Of a stretch of DNA of 64,000 nucleotides, positions 1 to 11,253 are shown piece after piece. The position numbers were made by a program, and so were the translations under genes. The notes under the pieces were generated by a model. That model made no database searches, was not told where the DNA came from, and was given only the letters and a program-made list of their open reading frames with translations. The stretch covers positions 372,001 to 436,000 of the forward strand of contig NC_079271.1 in assembly GCF_947241705.1 (NCBI RefSeq), written 5' to 3'. The DNA is from Saccharomyces mikatae IFO 1815. Its lineage: Eukaryota > Ascomycota > Saccharomycetes > Saccharomycetales > Saccharomycetaceae. Positions within the stretch are counted from its first letter, which is position 1. The number at the start of each line of letters is the position of its first letter.

Positions 1-170
1 AAAGTGAAAAATTTTCATATTTTTCCGTTCCGGGGGACAATGCCTGTCGGGTTTATGAATAAGAGCCGTCTGTAAGCCAAGAATGGATTACAGATGGTAG
101 TAGCGTTGTATAATTATAGATGGTTATTATCTTTATATACATGACTACAATTTTTAGCTGAAGGCTTACG

Positions 171-1189
171 CTATGAGGCGTGGTGATAATACTCTGCAAA
201 CCAAGGGTGATGCAAAGCCTGTTTGGCGCTTAGCCTCATGTCGGGATTTAGTTGCAAGAGTCCATGTAAGAAGTCCATGATATTCCCGTCTAACGGTTCC
301 TTGGTGTGTGGTTGCAAGACTTGACGTAGATCTCTTGATGCTCGCTGTTGAATGTTGGGGTTGTATTTGGGCAATTTTGTTACGCCGGGCCATAGAGACT
401 CGTTAGGAGTCCCCATGATGTCGAAAATCAACTTCAGTTGTTCTTCGTCATTGGTGCCAGGGAACAAGGGTTTGCCTGTTATCATTTCCGCAAGAATACA
501 ACCACATGACCATATATCAATCGATGTGGAGTACGTTCTGGAACCCATTAGCACGTCTGGAGCACGGTACCACAATGTTACGACTTCGCTGGAGAACGTG
601 TTTACCGGAATACCAAAAGCACGGGCCAGACCGAAATCACCCAGCTTCAATTGACCTTTTTTGTTGATTAACAAGTTCTGAGGTTTTAAATCACGGTGGA
701 GGATCTTGTTTTCATGGCAGAAGGCTAGTCCTTGTAGTAGTTGCCACTGGAAGTATTTTACCAAGTTTAATTCGAGTCCCCTTGGTGTATTTCCCACGGT
801 ACGGGAATCCATATATTTCTTCAAATCGTTGTCCATAAATTCGAAAACCAGAGTCAACTTGTTCTCTGTATGGATAACATCATAAAGTCTGACAATGTTC
901 TCATGTTTCAATTCTTTCATTAGGGAAATCTCACGAATGGCTGTAGAAGGGGTACCTTCCTCTGAATCCAGTTTCACCTCTTTCAGAGCAACATAAACCC
1001 CTGTAGTTTTGTTTAACCCCTTGTACACCGTAGCATACGTACCGTTACCAAGCTTTTCTAACTGCTTAAACCTGACCGGATATCTCGAGTTCGTTTTGTT
1101 CTCGTATTATGTTAGTATTTAAATTTTCTTATTTCTTGCTCTCCAATTAAAGCTGCCTAAAATGCTACATACTGTGAAGAAGATGACAT
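171..1189 (-). CDS. PHO85: Cyclin-dependent kinase Pho85 (spliced)
   Basis: CDK that pairs with Pho80 and other Pcl cyclins; with Pho80 it phosphorylates Pho4 when phosphate is plentiful, and it also acts in glycogen and cell-cycle control. The CDS is complement(join(171..1071,1173..1189)), giving 305 aa, the S. cerevisiae length. Exon 1 is only 17 bases (M-S-S-S-S plus CA); the split sixth codon is completed to Gln by the first base of exon 2. Visible motifs: glycine loop LGNGTYATV (13-21), Lys36, the PSTAIRE helix (47-53), HRDLKPQN and DFG catalytic motifs, and a YRAPD activation-segment end. An open frame beginning at GTG 1028 lacks the glycine loop and is only part of exon 2. The left flank (1-170) is the 3' side and holds nothing I can name. 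Confidence 0.98.
1072..1172 (-). other. PHO85: PHO85 spliceosomal intron
   Basis: Read on the minus strand, the 101-base intron starts with the consensus GTATGT (1172 down to 1167), has a perfect TACTAAC branch site at 1117-1111, and ends in CAG at 1074-1072. Splicing joins ATGTCATCTTCTTCACA to GTTTAAGCAG and restores the frame. It is the only intron I can support in the window. Confidence 0.96.
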
Positions 1190-1699
1190 TGGTACTGCTG
1201 AATTCGGCCCAGTTTACTACGCTTAAGATCCTTGCCAACAATTATGTTATATGTAATAGAATTATGTTCCCTTTTGTTATCTTTTAATCAGAGAGCTGCG
1301 GGCCTAAGAGTGTACGTATATAGTGATATTAAAGAGACAATGGATAATGCACACAAGGCATGTAAATGACCGTAACCGGACATAAGCAGCATTTATCTAG
1401 GTCCGCGTATCACCTACTTGCTGTCAACCCCATTCAATACGTATGGATGGGTATCATGAATTGTTTGCATGTCCTTGTATTTTCTTTTTGTTATTTTTGT
1501 TTTAATGGTGCACTCTTTCTTCACTTTTTTGCACCTCATGGCTAAAAAAGTTCATTTTTTGTATTTTAGAAAATTCCGATGACATTATTTCTTTGAAGTG
1601 AATCATATCAAGTACAATGCAATTAGCAGCACGCAAGATAGATAAGGCATTACTCCGGCTATATTGCTATCTTACGGAACTACATCTTTTTGTTAAGAA
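1190..1699. other. Divergent PHO85/TRM44 promoter region
   Basis: 510 bases between the two divergent start codons. A/T-rich with T-tracts near 1485-1570. I saw no RNA gene, no ATG frame of note and no convincing named factor site. Confidence 0.6.
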
Positions 1700-3403
1700 A
1701 TGACTGGCGATGGTAGTGCACATATTCCAAAAAGCAATCAAAATCAACACAAAGATCGCTTTCAGTTCATTGTGAATGATGAAAGTATTCTAGGACCTCA
1801 ATGGTTAAGCCTTTACCAGACAGACGGAAAAGTGACGTTTGCAAAGTCTCATTTTGAGCAAGCGATGATGAACGTTATTAGAGAGCCGAACATCAACTCT
1901 ACTGTCATATTAAGAGCGGATATTCTGAAAGAAATCAATCATGTTTCAGAAGGTGGGTCTGAACCAAAGTTCGACGAATCTGTATTGAAAAAGTTTGAAA
2001 TTGACAGTAATAATGATGGTGGTGAAGAAGATGTCAAGAAGATAAATATTGAAGATTTGAACATTAGGTCCTGTGAAACCTCTGAGAGTTTAAAACTGTC
2101 GCCCGTTCATGAATTTGTGAGAAGGATCATTCCAAGAAACTTTTACAAAGATGCAATCATAAACCAAACGTGCTTAATTCTGAATAGTAAAGACCCCAAT
2201 TACCAGGAAACTTCATTGATCATATATACACCACACATCAATTCTGAGACGGATTGTCCGTTTTACATTCCAAAAACACAAACTGTAGGTATTTTATTAC
2301 ATCAGTCAATTCTCTCTGTACATTATATTCCTTTCCCAGAAGACAAGACTGCCTTTACAGATGAATCAGAACGTGTTGTGAGAACCGCTTATAGGTTATT
2401 GCAAACTGCTAATAAACACTCAAAAGGTGTCATGCAGGGTTATGAAAAGAGAGTTAATCACGATCAAGTTGTAAATAAGGTCAATTTCCAAAACACATAT
2501 ATTGTTTTAAAGAAAAAGTACTCCAAGTTCTTGGTGGAAAACTGGGCAGAATCCACTGACCCAAAGAAACATGTATTTGAAGACATAGCAATTGCTGCTT
2601 TCTTGATTGAACTGTGGATTAAAGTCTATGGTACAGATTTTCGTTCAAAAATGCAATTCAGAGATTTGGGATGTGGCAATGGTGCTCTTTGTTACATTCT
2701 ATTGAGTGAAAATATAAAAGGGCTTGGTATCGATGCAAGGAAACGGAAATCATGGTCTATCTACCCATCCGAGGTGCAATCGTCATTAAAGGAGCAAGTC
2801 ATAATACCTTCTATTCTTTTGAGGCCTCATCCTGCTTTGAAAAGACAAGTACCTCATCTAGAACATAACGGGAGATTTTTTCCAGTTAAAGTGACGCACG
2901 AAGTAATTGCCCCCGCAACTGTCGTGTATTCAAGCGAAGATTTATTAAAATCTCCTCAAGTTAATACTGCAGAGTTTCCACCGGATACTTTTATCATAGG
3001 TAACCATTCAGATGAGTTGACTTGTTGGATCCCGTTATTGGGGCATCCATATATGGTTATTCCTTGTTGCTCTCATAACTTCTCTGGTCAAAGGGTTCGT
3101 TTCAACGTAAGGAAACGTTCATTCAAGTCAAACGAAGTCAAAAACCAAAATAATAGCAAGAGCACCTATTCTGGTTTAGTAGACCACGTTGAATATCTTT
3201 CGTCTCGTGTAGGCTGGAAAGTAGAGAAAGAGATGTTGAGAATACCAAGCACGAGAAATGCCGCCATCATAGGTGTAGAAAATGGGACATTAAAGAACTT
3301 CCCAACACAAGCGGTGTATGATATGATCTGGGAAGATGGCGGAGCTGAAGGCTGGATTCAAAACACAATGACTCTGTTGAAAAGAAACCCAAGAAACCAT
3401 TAG
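1700..3403 (+). CDS. TRM44: tRNA(Ser) Um44 2'-O-methyltransferase
   Basis: Trm44 methylates the 2'-hydroxyl of U44 in serine tRNAs using S-adenosylmethionine, in the cytoplasm. The 567-aa frame equals the length I recall for S. cerevisiae Trm44. A SAM-binding glycine motif, DLGCGNG, sits at about residues 322-328, and a CCSHNFSG motif typical of the family follows near residue 455. The ATG at 1700 follows an A-rich context. Known family members are poorly conserved at the N-terminus, which here is acidic and low in motifs. The gene is divergent from PHO85 and lies 260 bases upstream of SUV3 on the same strand. Assignment rests on synteny and remembered sequence as well as motifs. Confidence 0.95.
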   Translation: MTGDGSAHIPKSNQNQHKDRFQFIVNDESILGPQWLSLYQTDGKVTFAKSHFEQAMMNVIREPNINSTVILRADILKEINHVSEGGSEPKFDESVLKKFEIDSNNDGGEEDVKKINIEDLNIRSCETSESLKLSPVHEFVRRIIPRNFYKDAIINQTCLILNSKDPNYQETSLIIYTPHINSETDCPFYIPKTQTVGILLHQSILSVHYIPFPEDKTAFTDESERVVRTAYRLLQTANKHSKGVMQGYEKRVNHDQVVNKVNFQNTYIVLKKKYSKFLVENWAESTDPKKHVFEDIAIAAFLIELWIKVYGTDFRSKMQFRDLGCGNGALCYILLSENIKGLGIDARKRKSWSIYPSEVQSSLKEQVIIPSILLRPHPALKRQVPHLEHNGRFFPVKVTHEVIAPATVVYSSEDLLKSPQVNTAEFPPDTFIIGNHSDELTCWIPLLGHPYMVIPCCSHNFSGQRVRFNVRKRSFKSNEVKNQNNSKSTYSGLVDHVEYLSSRVGWKVEKEMLRIPSTRNAAIIGVENGTLKNFPTQAVYDMIWEDGGAEGWIQNTMTLLKRNPRNH

Positions 3404-3663
3404 GTAGGGATGACTATCTATTATACGTATATATGTTCATTTATAGACTAATCCGATTATCATATATATATACAAAAACCATACAAGTTTTACTATTGTT
3501 CTTTTTTTCTTCCATATTAGAGGCCATATTATAAACTGTGCTTACAATTTCTTCGCCCGATGCGATAGACGATGAAGAAGCCAGAATGTTGAACTTGGTA
3601 TTTCAGAGAAATAGACCCAACTATGAAACAAGAAAATTTAAAACGTAGGTAGGGGAATTTAGC
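3404..3663. other. TRM44-SUV3 gap with a short upstream ORF
   Basis: 260 bases holding the TRM44 3' end and the SUV3 leader. An ATG at 3586 opens a 20-codon ORF ending with TAG at 3646-3648, 15 bases before the SUV3 ATG. The frame is open from 3535. No branch-site consensus or GTATGT donor accompanies the pyrimidine-rich TATTAG at 3515-3520. Confidence 0.5.
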
Positions 3664-5877
3664 ATGACTCTTGCTACTTATAGCACGTTTACTTTTCCAC
3701 TCCGATCATTTCGGTTATTAGTGTTCGTCAAGAAAGCACATTATCACCACGGACCACATAATATTGACCTTTTCCACGACAAAAATTGGATTGTCAAAAG
3801 ACCTACATTCCTTAACTTACCCAAAAATGAACTAACAAAGCCGGATGTATTTCAATTTACTTTCAACAAGGGCGATGGCGACAATGTTTATTTACAAGAT
3901 TCATTATTTAAAGATAATCTTGATAAAGCGATGCAATATGTCTATAATGAAAAATTGACGTCCTTGGATTCCAAACAGGTACCAATAAAGAATCTTGCTT
4001 GGTTGAACTTAAGAAATTCTATATACAAACAACTAAAAGATCCAAAGCAACAAGCCCAATCCTATGTACCTTCCATAAGCGAAATCATACATCCTTCGTC
4101 TCCAGATAAATTAATCTCGCTGCTGATAAATTGCAATAAAATCAACAATTCCGTCTGGAGATCCATTCTAAAAGATTCTCAGAGCAATGATATAAGTACT
4201 TTAGATAAATTTATTCACATCCTGCAACAAACCTATGACCATACCTATGAACAGGATATCTTGCCTATGATGACGAATACAGATGATACAGATGGCGCCC
4301 ACAATGTTGACATAACAAATCCGGCAGAATGGTTCTCAGAGGCAAGGAAGATTAGAAGACATATAATTATGCATATTGGGCCCACAAATTCAGGCAAAAC
4401 CTATAGAGCACTACAGAAACTGAAATCTGTGGACCGTGGATATTACGCAGGGCCATTAAGGCTATTGGCAAGAGAAGTATATGATAGATTTCAGAATGAA
4501 AAGGTTAGGTGCAATTTGTTGACTGGAGAGGAAGTTATACGTGACTTAGACGATAAGGGAAATCCAGCAGGGCTAACATCGGGTACAGTAGAAATGGTAC
4601 CGACGCATCAAAAATTTGATGTTGTCGTTCTTGATGAAATTCAAATGATGTCTGACGTGGATCGTGGCTGGGCTTGGACAAATGCACTTTTAGGTGTGGT
4701 TTCTAAAGAAGTACATCTTTGTGGTGAAAAAAGTGTTCTCCCTTTGATCAAAAGCATTGTTAAAATGACTGGAGATAAACTAACAATTAACGAATATGAG
4801 AGATTAGGGAAGTTAAGTGTTGAAGGTAAACCTGTTAAGGATGGGATTAAGGGTTTGCGTAAAGGAGATTGTGTCGTCGCATTCTCGAAAAAGAAAATAT
4901 TGGATCTCAAGCTAAAGATAGAGAAAGATACCAATTTGAAAGTTGCTGTAATTTATGGTTCCTTACCGCCTGAAACGCGTGTTCAGCAAGCTTCTCTATT
5001 CAACAACGGAGAATATGATATAATGGTAGCATCAGATGCTATTGGTATGGGACTAAATTTGTCTATTGACAGAGTTGTATTCACCACAAATATGAAATAT
5101 AATGGTGAAGAACTAACGGAAATGACTTCCTCTCAGATCAAGCAAATCGGGGGTCGCGCCGGAAGGTTCAAATCTAGTTCTACAAGTAGAGAAGTGCCTC
5201 AAGGTTTTATTACCAGTTTCGACTCAAAGGTCTTGAAATGTGTGAAGAAAGCTATAGAGTCTCCCGTGGAATATTTAAAAACTGCTGTTACGTGGCCTAC
5301 AGATGAGATTTGTGCTCAGTTGATGACTCAATTCCCACCAGGTACGCCGACCAGTGTTTTATTGCAAACTATTTCAGATGAACTAGAAAGAAGTTCTGGC
5401 AACCTGTTCACGTTATCTGATTTAAAGAACAAACTAAAAATCATTGGCTTATTCGAACACATGGAGGATATTCCATTCCTTGATAAATTGAAATTAAGTA
5501 ATGCGCCCGTGAAGGACATGCCTATGGTCACTAAAGCCTTCACTAAGTTTTGTGAGACAATAGCGAAGAGGCACACAAGAGGACTATTGTCGTACCGATT
5601 ACCTTTCAACCTTCTAGACTACAATTGTATACCTAATGAGAGTTATTCTTTAGAGGTTTACGAGTCATTGTACAACATCATCACATTATACTTCTGGCTC
5701 AGTAACAGGTACCCGAACTACTTCATTGACATGGAGTCTGCCAAAGATTTGAAGTATTTCTGCGAGATGATTATTTTTGAGAAACTTGATCGATTAAAAA
5801 AGAATCCTTACGCACGCAAGCCCTTTGGTTTTACAAGAAGCCTGCTTCCATCCTTGAAAAGAAGATCACCTACATAA
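3664..5877 (+). CDS. SUV3: Mitochondrial ATP-dependent RNA helicase Suv3
   Basis: Suv3 is the helicase subunit of the mitochondrial degradosome, working with the RNase Dss1 in the matrix to decay RNA and excised introns. The 737-aa length matches S. cerevisiae. The N-terminus is basic and hydrophobic (FPLRSFRLLVFVKKAHY), as expected of a mitochondrial presequence. Walker A is GPTNSGKT at about 239-246; Walker B/DEIQ follows in VVLDEIQMM near 322; the second helicase lobe carries IYGSLPPETR, MVASDAIGMGLN and QIGGRAGRF (motif VI). The protein ends in a basic tail (LKRRSPT) that differs from my memory of S. cerevisiae. A 20-codon upstream ORF lies just before the start. Confidence 0.97.
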   Translation: MTLATYSTFTFPLRSFRLLVFVKKAHYHHGPHNIDLFHDKNWIVKRPTFLNLPKNELTKPDVFQFTFNKGDGDNVYLQDSLFKDNLDKAMQYVYNEKLTSLDSKQVPIKNLAWLNLRNSIYKQLKDPKQQAQSYVPSISEIIHPSSPDKLISLLINCNKINNSVWRSILKDSQSNDISTLDKFIHILQQTYDHTYEQDILPMMTNTDDTDGAHNVDITNPAEWFSEARKIRRHIIMHIGPTNSGKTYRALQKLKSVDRGYYAGPLRLLAREVYDRFQNEKVRCNLLTGEEVIRDLDDKGNPAGLTSGTVEMVPTHQKFDVVVLDEIQMMSDVDRGWAWTNALLGVVSKEVHLCGEKSVLPLIKSIVKMTGDKLTINEYERLGKLSVEGKPVKDGIKGLRKGDCVVAFSKKKILDLKLKIEKDTNLKVAVIYGSLPPETRVQQASLFNNGEYDIMVASDAIGMGLNLSIDRVVFTTNMKYNGEELTEMTSSQIKQIGGRAGRFKSSSTSREVPQGFITSFDSKVLKCVKKAIESPVEYLKTAVTWPTDEICAQLMTQFPPGTPTSVLLQTISDELERSSGNLFTLSDLKNKLKIIGLFEHMEDIPFLDKLKLSNAPVKDMPMVTKAFTKFCETIAKRHTRGLLSYRLPFNLLDYNCIPNESYSLEVYESLYNIITLYFWLSNRYPNYFIDMESAKDLKYFCEMIIFEKLDRLKKNPYARKPFGFTRSLLPSLKRRSPT

Positions 5878-7448
<1,571 letters not shown>

Positions 7449-7831
7449 TTAAATTCTGTTGTTTTTCATAATCTTTTTTTAAATACATAAATATATAAGT
7501 GGCTTTATGTATAATAAGCATAATTTAAGTTCTATTTCCAATTCTTTTCTTTACGGCGGCAGGTATTCATAAACTAAAGTATACTATGCCATATACTTGG
7601 TTTTTCCGCTTGGGTAAATTGGCCGGGTGATGAACCCTTCAAATTCGTGTTGATTACTGACATTTGTGGTATAAGCAGTTTGATTCCTGCTACAATTGTA
7701 GAAGGCTGAGCAAGTTTGAACTTTTCTTTACTTTAAATTTTGTCAATTAAAAACGTTCAAATTCTTTTCATCTCTTGGAAACAAACATTTGGTTTTAAGT
7801 ATCGCAAAGTGTGGTTGAAAAAATAGGGAAA
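7449..7831. promoter_or_regulatory. ERG10-SMA1 gap with a possible Ndt80 site
   Basis: 383 bases: ERG10 3' region then SMA1 promoter. ATTTGTG at 7662-7668 reads CACAAAT on the other strand, fitting the core CRCAAAW of the mid-sporulation element bound by Ndt80, about 165 bases before SMA1. The core is short, so a chance match is possible. Confidence 0.4.
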
Positions 7832-8584
7832 ATGACAGGCAACAGTGAAGATGCTGGGAAACATCTCGAAAAGGTGAGCGTCGAGCACCTTTTCCAAGAT
7901 TCGAGATTCAAGCATGAAACTCATCTTCACAAACAATTTTCAGAGACCCTTGGTAAAAATTTTCAGCAAAAAATTGTTATTAAAACTCATAGAACTGATG
8001 CTGAATATCACCATAGAGAGTTGAGAGAAAAGGAGGGTGTTACTTTATTACCACCTGTTCCGGAATCGTTATTACATAAAGCCAACTTTTTGCTCGAAGC
8101 TTTTTGCTCTTCTGATAAGAGAATGCCAAAGGAATATGAAATGGAAGAAAACAAAATTGTAGTTAATGAAAAAGACATTCGAGATTCGGTTTCTTACTAT
8201 CCTGATAAGAACGGAGGAAGTGTTGTGTTTTGTTACTTGCCAGATCTTGTGTTGTATTTTAAACCGCCAATGAAAGTGACAGGAAAACAATGTCCAATAA
8301 AGAGAAGTCCTTGGGAATTGATGGAGATCCAGTATCAAAAGTTTATGTATCCCTTAGAAAAACTAGAAAGACAATTTGAGGAAGTTCCTTTTAGACCCTG
8401 GTACTTCGCAATGCGGCTAAAGGAACTCTATAGATGCTGTGAAAGGTCTTTTACTAACGCGGCAAATAGAGGTAAGGCAAGGCTATTGCGTGGAAAGCAA
8501 AGAACAAAAAAGTCGTACCATAGAACTGTCGATTTAGTGTCAATGAAGATTTCTGCGCATTCGAATGCGTCATCGCCTTGCTGA
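7832..8584 (+). CDS. SMA1: Sporulation protein Sma1 (prospore membrane assembly)
   Basis: Sma1 is needed for prospore membrane assembly and closure during meiosis II; its biochemical activity is not known. I recognise it from its place between ERG10 and SKS1 and from overall similarity; no standard domain is visible. From ATG 7832 it is 250 aa, slightly longer than the 245 aa I recall in S. cerevisiae. It is hydrophilic, with Lys/Arg-rich C-terminus (RGKARLLRGKQRTKKSYHRT) and no membrane segment. Seven codons upstream are open but begin with GTG at 7811 and are not counted. The mid-sporulation-type element upstream fits its expected expression. Confidence 0.88.
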   Translation: MTGNSEDAGKHLEKVSVEHLFQDSRFKHETHLHKQFSETLGKNFQQKIVIKTHRTDAEYHHRELREKEGVTLLPPVPESLLHKANFLLEAFCSSDKRMPKEYEMEENKIVVNEKDIRDSVSYYPDKNGGSVVFCYLPDLVLYFKPPMKVTGKQCPIKRSPWELMEIQYQKFMYPLEKLERQFEEVPFRPWYFAMRLKELYRCCERSFTNAANRGKARLLRGKQRTKKSYHRTVDLVSMKISAHSNASSPC

Positions 8585-8863
8585 TGAAAAAAAACAATAA
8601 ACTAAGTTTGCAATTCTATCATTATTATAATTAAGTTGTGTAGGACGTATATGTGTATATATCCGCGGTGATCTTCTTTGGATCAAAAGAAGACATTGAA
8701 AAGTCGTAAGTTCGTGAAAAAAGTATAAAGATCCCTCCAGTGCTTTTAGCTACCTTAGCAAAGCAGTTGAAAAAAATCTCCCAAAAAAGAAAAGAAAAGA
8801 AAAAACCATTACCGAATTAGAACATAAGATGATAATACAGTGAAGTATAAAAATGAGACCTGC
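8585..8863. other. Convergent SMA1/SKS1 3' region
   Basis: 279 bases between two gene ends, with A-rich runs at 8770-8805 (AAAGAAAAGAAAAGAAAAAA type). A TCCGCGGT at 8661-8668 resembles a pleiotropic-drug-response element by one mismatch but is in a 3' region. Nothing else seen. Confidence 0.5.
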
Positions 8864-10324
8864 TCAATAATCTGGTAACCATTTCTCGTTTGGGCCATCT
8901 GTGAAAGTGGAAAAATTCATTTGTAAGCATAATAGTCTATTTCTCAAAGTATCCTGCTGGAGCTTACAGTCCTTGAAAGCACCAACGTCATCAATATCGG
9001 ATTGGTAGGGTGTACTGTCCATTGACGAACTTAAAAAAGTATTGTTGTTGTGGTTGTTAGTGTATTCATACTTTTCCATACTTCCGTCACTATTATAAGT
9101 TGATGGAATATCACTTTCCGGTTCAACGTCTTCTTCTTGCTCCTGCTCTTCCTCTGGCACTTGCTCTTGTACTTGCTCTTGTTCTTGGTCTTGTTCTTGG
9201 TCTGCAGCGAAATGTGATAAATCATCCAAAAATAGATTCTCATTCCTTATGATATGCGTCATATACACTTCACTAGATAAAATTGGAACTTGAGATAAGG
9301 GGCCTTCTTTGGTAAAGGAAGTAAGAGAGGAAACTTCGGACATCAATGTTTTCATATCAATTCTTGTGTAAGGATTCAACTGTAAAATCTTCGTTAACAC
9401 GGCGAACAGTTCATTCGATAGAGGCAGTATTTTCTTCAAGACGTTGTTATCATTTGCAAAATGATGAAACGTGTTATCCTCCTTCTGATGAGCTTTCAGC
9501 CATGGATTTCTGATACAAGTTAGATTGATGAGAATGATGCCTAAGGACCATATGTCCCCTGTATCCGTGGGGAGGCTTGAGCAGCACTCGTCGACATGTA
9601 TGCCATTGGTTGTGGTATTCAAACAATACAGTATTCTTTCTGGAGCCATGTAGTATGAACTTCCAACACACACATTTGGAGCCAAATACTTGGATTTAGT
9701 GGAAAGCCCGAAATCGCATAAATAAGCGTTATCGTTGCGATCTAGTAGAACGTTTTCTGGCTTGATATCGCAATGATATATACCGAGACGATGACAGTGG
9801 TCCAGCGCTGAACAAAGTTGTAGAAAAACTTTCTTGATCAAAACCCCATCATTTATAAAATGCTTATGGTCTACTATCGACGTGAAAAGGTCTCTGTCGT
9901 AATAATCCATCACTATGAAGGTGGCAATGGACGATTCCAAAACTTGGTGAATCTTCACGATATTTCCGTGCGACTGCACTTTCAACTGAAACGCAATCTC
10001 CCTGTAGTGTGGTAGCCTATTTAATTCGTTTTCTGTCAACTGTAATATCGAATCTAGATCAACCAAAGGCAAAAACAACTTCTTTTGGAAACTTTTGAAA
10101 AAGTGATACAGCTGTGTTTGTAGAAGAGTGGTTCGTGCTACTTGAGAGTTGTTATTTAAGCCGTTCTTGTTATAAAACTCATCCATCGAGGAAGACTTGA
10201 AGACGGTTTTCACTGCATATTCACGGTTGGTCAGTATGTCCACCACATGGAACACAAGTCCATATGCACCTGACCCTATCTGGGACGTTATTCTGAAGTT
10301 GTTCAGTAAGCAGTCTGACAACAT
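8864..10324 (-). CDS. SKS1: Serine/threonine protein kinase Sks1
   Basis: Sks1 is a kinase that helps cells adapt to low glucose and to filamentous growth, acting partly independently of Snf3. The 486-aa product has a complete kinase domain at about 10-335: glycine loop IGSGAYGLVF, AVKTVF lysine, HCDIKPENVLL catalytic loop, DFGLS magnesium loop, YYMAPER and DIWSLGIILINL. The C-terminal half is low-complexity: an alternating Asp/Glu-Gln stretch (DQEQDQEQEQVQEQ) followed by Glu runs. In S. cerevisiae I recall a Gln-rich repeat here and a total of 502 aa, so the length difference is probably repeat contraction. It shares its promoter side with the long gap before RMI1. Confidence 0.95.
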   Translation of the reverse strand: MLSDCLLNNFRITSQIGSGAYGLVFHVVDILTNREYAVKTVFKSSSMDEFYNKNGLNNNSQVARTTLLQTQLYHFFKSFQKKLFLPLVDLDSILQLTENELNRLPHYREIAFQLKVQSHGNIVKIHQVLESSIATFIVMDYYDRDLFTSIVDHKHFINDGVLIKKVFLQLCSALDHCHRLGIYHCDIKPENVLLDRNDNAYLCDFGLSTKSKYLAPNVCVGSSYYMAPERILYCLNTTTNGIHVDECCSSLPTDTGDIWSLGIILINLTCIRNPWLKAHQKEDNTFHHFANDNNVLKKILPLSNELFAVLTKILQLNPYTRIDMKTLMSEVSSLTSFTKEGPLSQVPILSSEVYMTHIIRNENLFLDDLSHFAADQEQDQEQEQVQEQVPEEEQEQEEDVEPESDIPSTYNSDGSMEKYEYTNNHNNNTFLSSSMDSTPYQSDIDDVGAFKDCKLQQDTLRNRLLCLQMNFSTFTDGPNEKWLPDY

Positions 10325-10665
10325 TTGTACATAAAATTTTCTTCTCGAGTATCCTCCTGTTTAATGTTCGCTTTGAAAGAGGTTTTTTTCCTCAGGTCTG
10401 CTTAAGTCAATGAACCCTCTTAACAGTTTACTAAATATATTTTTGTATAATATATAAGAGCGTGAATCTAGAGATACTTATTTCAAGCGAAAAAAGGCAA
10501 TAAGAGCAGAGCATGAGAAGAAAAAGGAAAGAGAAATACTATATGCATTTGTAGATTGTTGTCCCGTGGGCGCCGACTAAGAAAACACCGCAAGGACATT
10601 AGGTCCGGAAAATTCGTCGCACGGTTTTAGTAGGGTCACAAATATTATTAAGCTTTGTGGTAGGA

Positions 10666-10691
10666 ACAGAAGGGCCTGCGGGCCCTTCTGT
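10666..10691. repeat. GC-rich inverted repeat, 11-bp arms
   Basis: ACAGAAGGGCC (10666-10676) and its perfect reverse complement GGCCCTTCTGT (10681-10691) are separated by four bases, TGCG. The arms would form a stable stem in RNA or single-stranded DNA. Confidence 0.9.
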
Positions 10692-11229
10692 CCCCACTGC
10701 GCTTTTGTTCCGACACCGTTTCTTTTTTGCATTTGTCCCATGATCCTCTGCCTCCCCCCCCACAAAATTGCTCTAGTACCCGCCCAACGCGCTTTCTTCG
10801 GCTGATAGATGAGCTCCGGTTTCGTGAGAGCGTTGGAAATAGGAGGAAACAGAAGAGAACGAAGAAGGCGTACCTCCGAGAAATGTCCCGGAAACGTGGG
10901 TGCGAGCTGAAAAGATTGTGCTTTCATCCTACATTCCTCATGCGTGATTGGCCGCATGTCGCCCGATGCCTAGTTGAGTGACACCGCGTGGTACATCTAC
11001 ATCCATATCACGCGCCTAAACATAGCAGCAGAGGACTCGATGGCGCTGCATACTACGCCATCCTACTGAGGAATGTGTGATAAGCATCCTCTTCGGAAAT
11101 ACCTTACCAAGTCTCAAATGGGGGAATTGTTCCGACCATATTCAGCCCATGAAGACAGATTTTTCCGGGGGAAGGTCGAGAACCGCAGTGACGTAAATAC
11201 GACAACATCGCTCGCGTTAAGTAAGATTA

Positions 11230-11253
11230 TATACATTATAATTATAATGTATA
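11230..11253. repeat. 24-bp perfect palindrome
   Basis: TATACATTATAA (11230-11241) is followed with no spacer by its exact reverse complement (11242-11253). The flanking bases A and G break the symmetry. It lies 414 bases before the RMI1 ATG. Confidence 0.92.

Noticed and set aside
3515-3520. Pyrimidine tract and TATTAG resembling a 3' splice site before SUV3
   Set aside because: No TACTAAC and no GTATGT donor in the 260-base gap.
8661-8668. TCCGCGGT as a drug-response element (also near 19753)
   Set aside because: One mismatch from the consensus and both copies lie in 3' regions.
10577-10957. Antisense 126-codon ATG frame between SKS1 and RMI1
   Set aside because: No domain, composition shaped by the local G+C-rich repeats, and the equivalent S. 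cerevisiae ORF is considered dubious.
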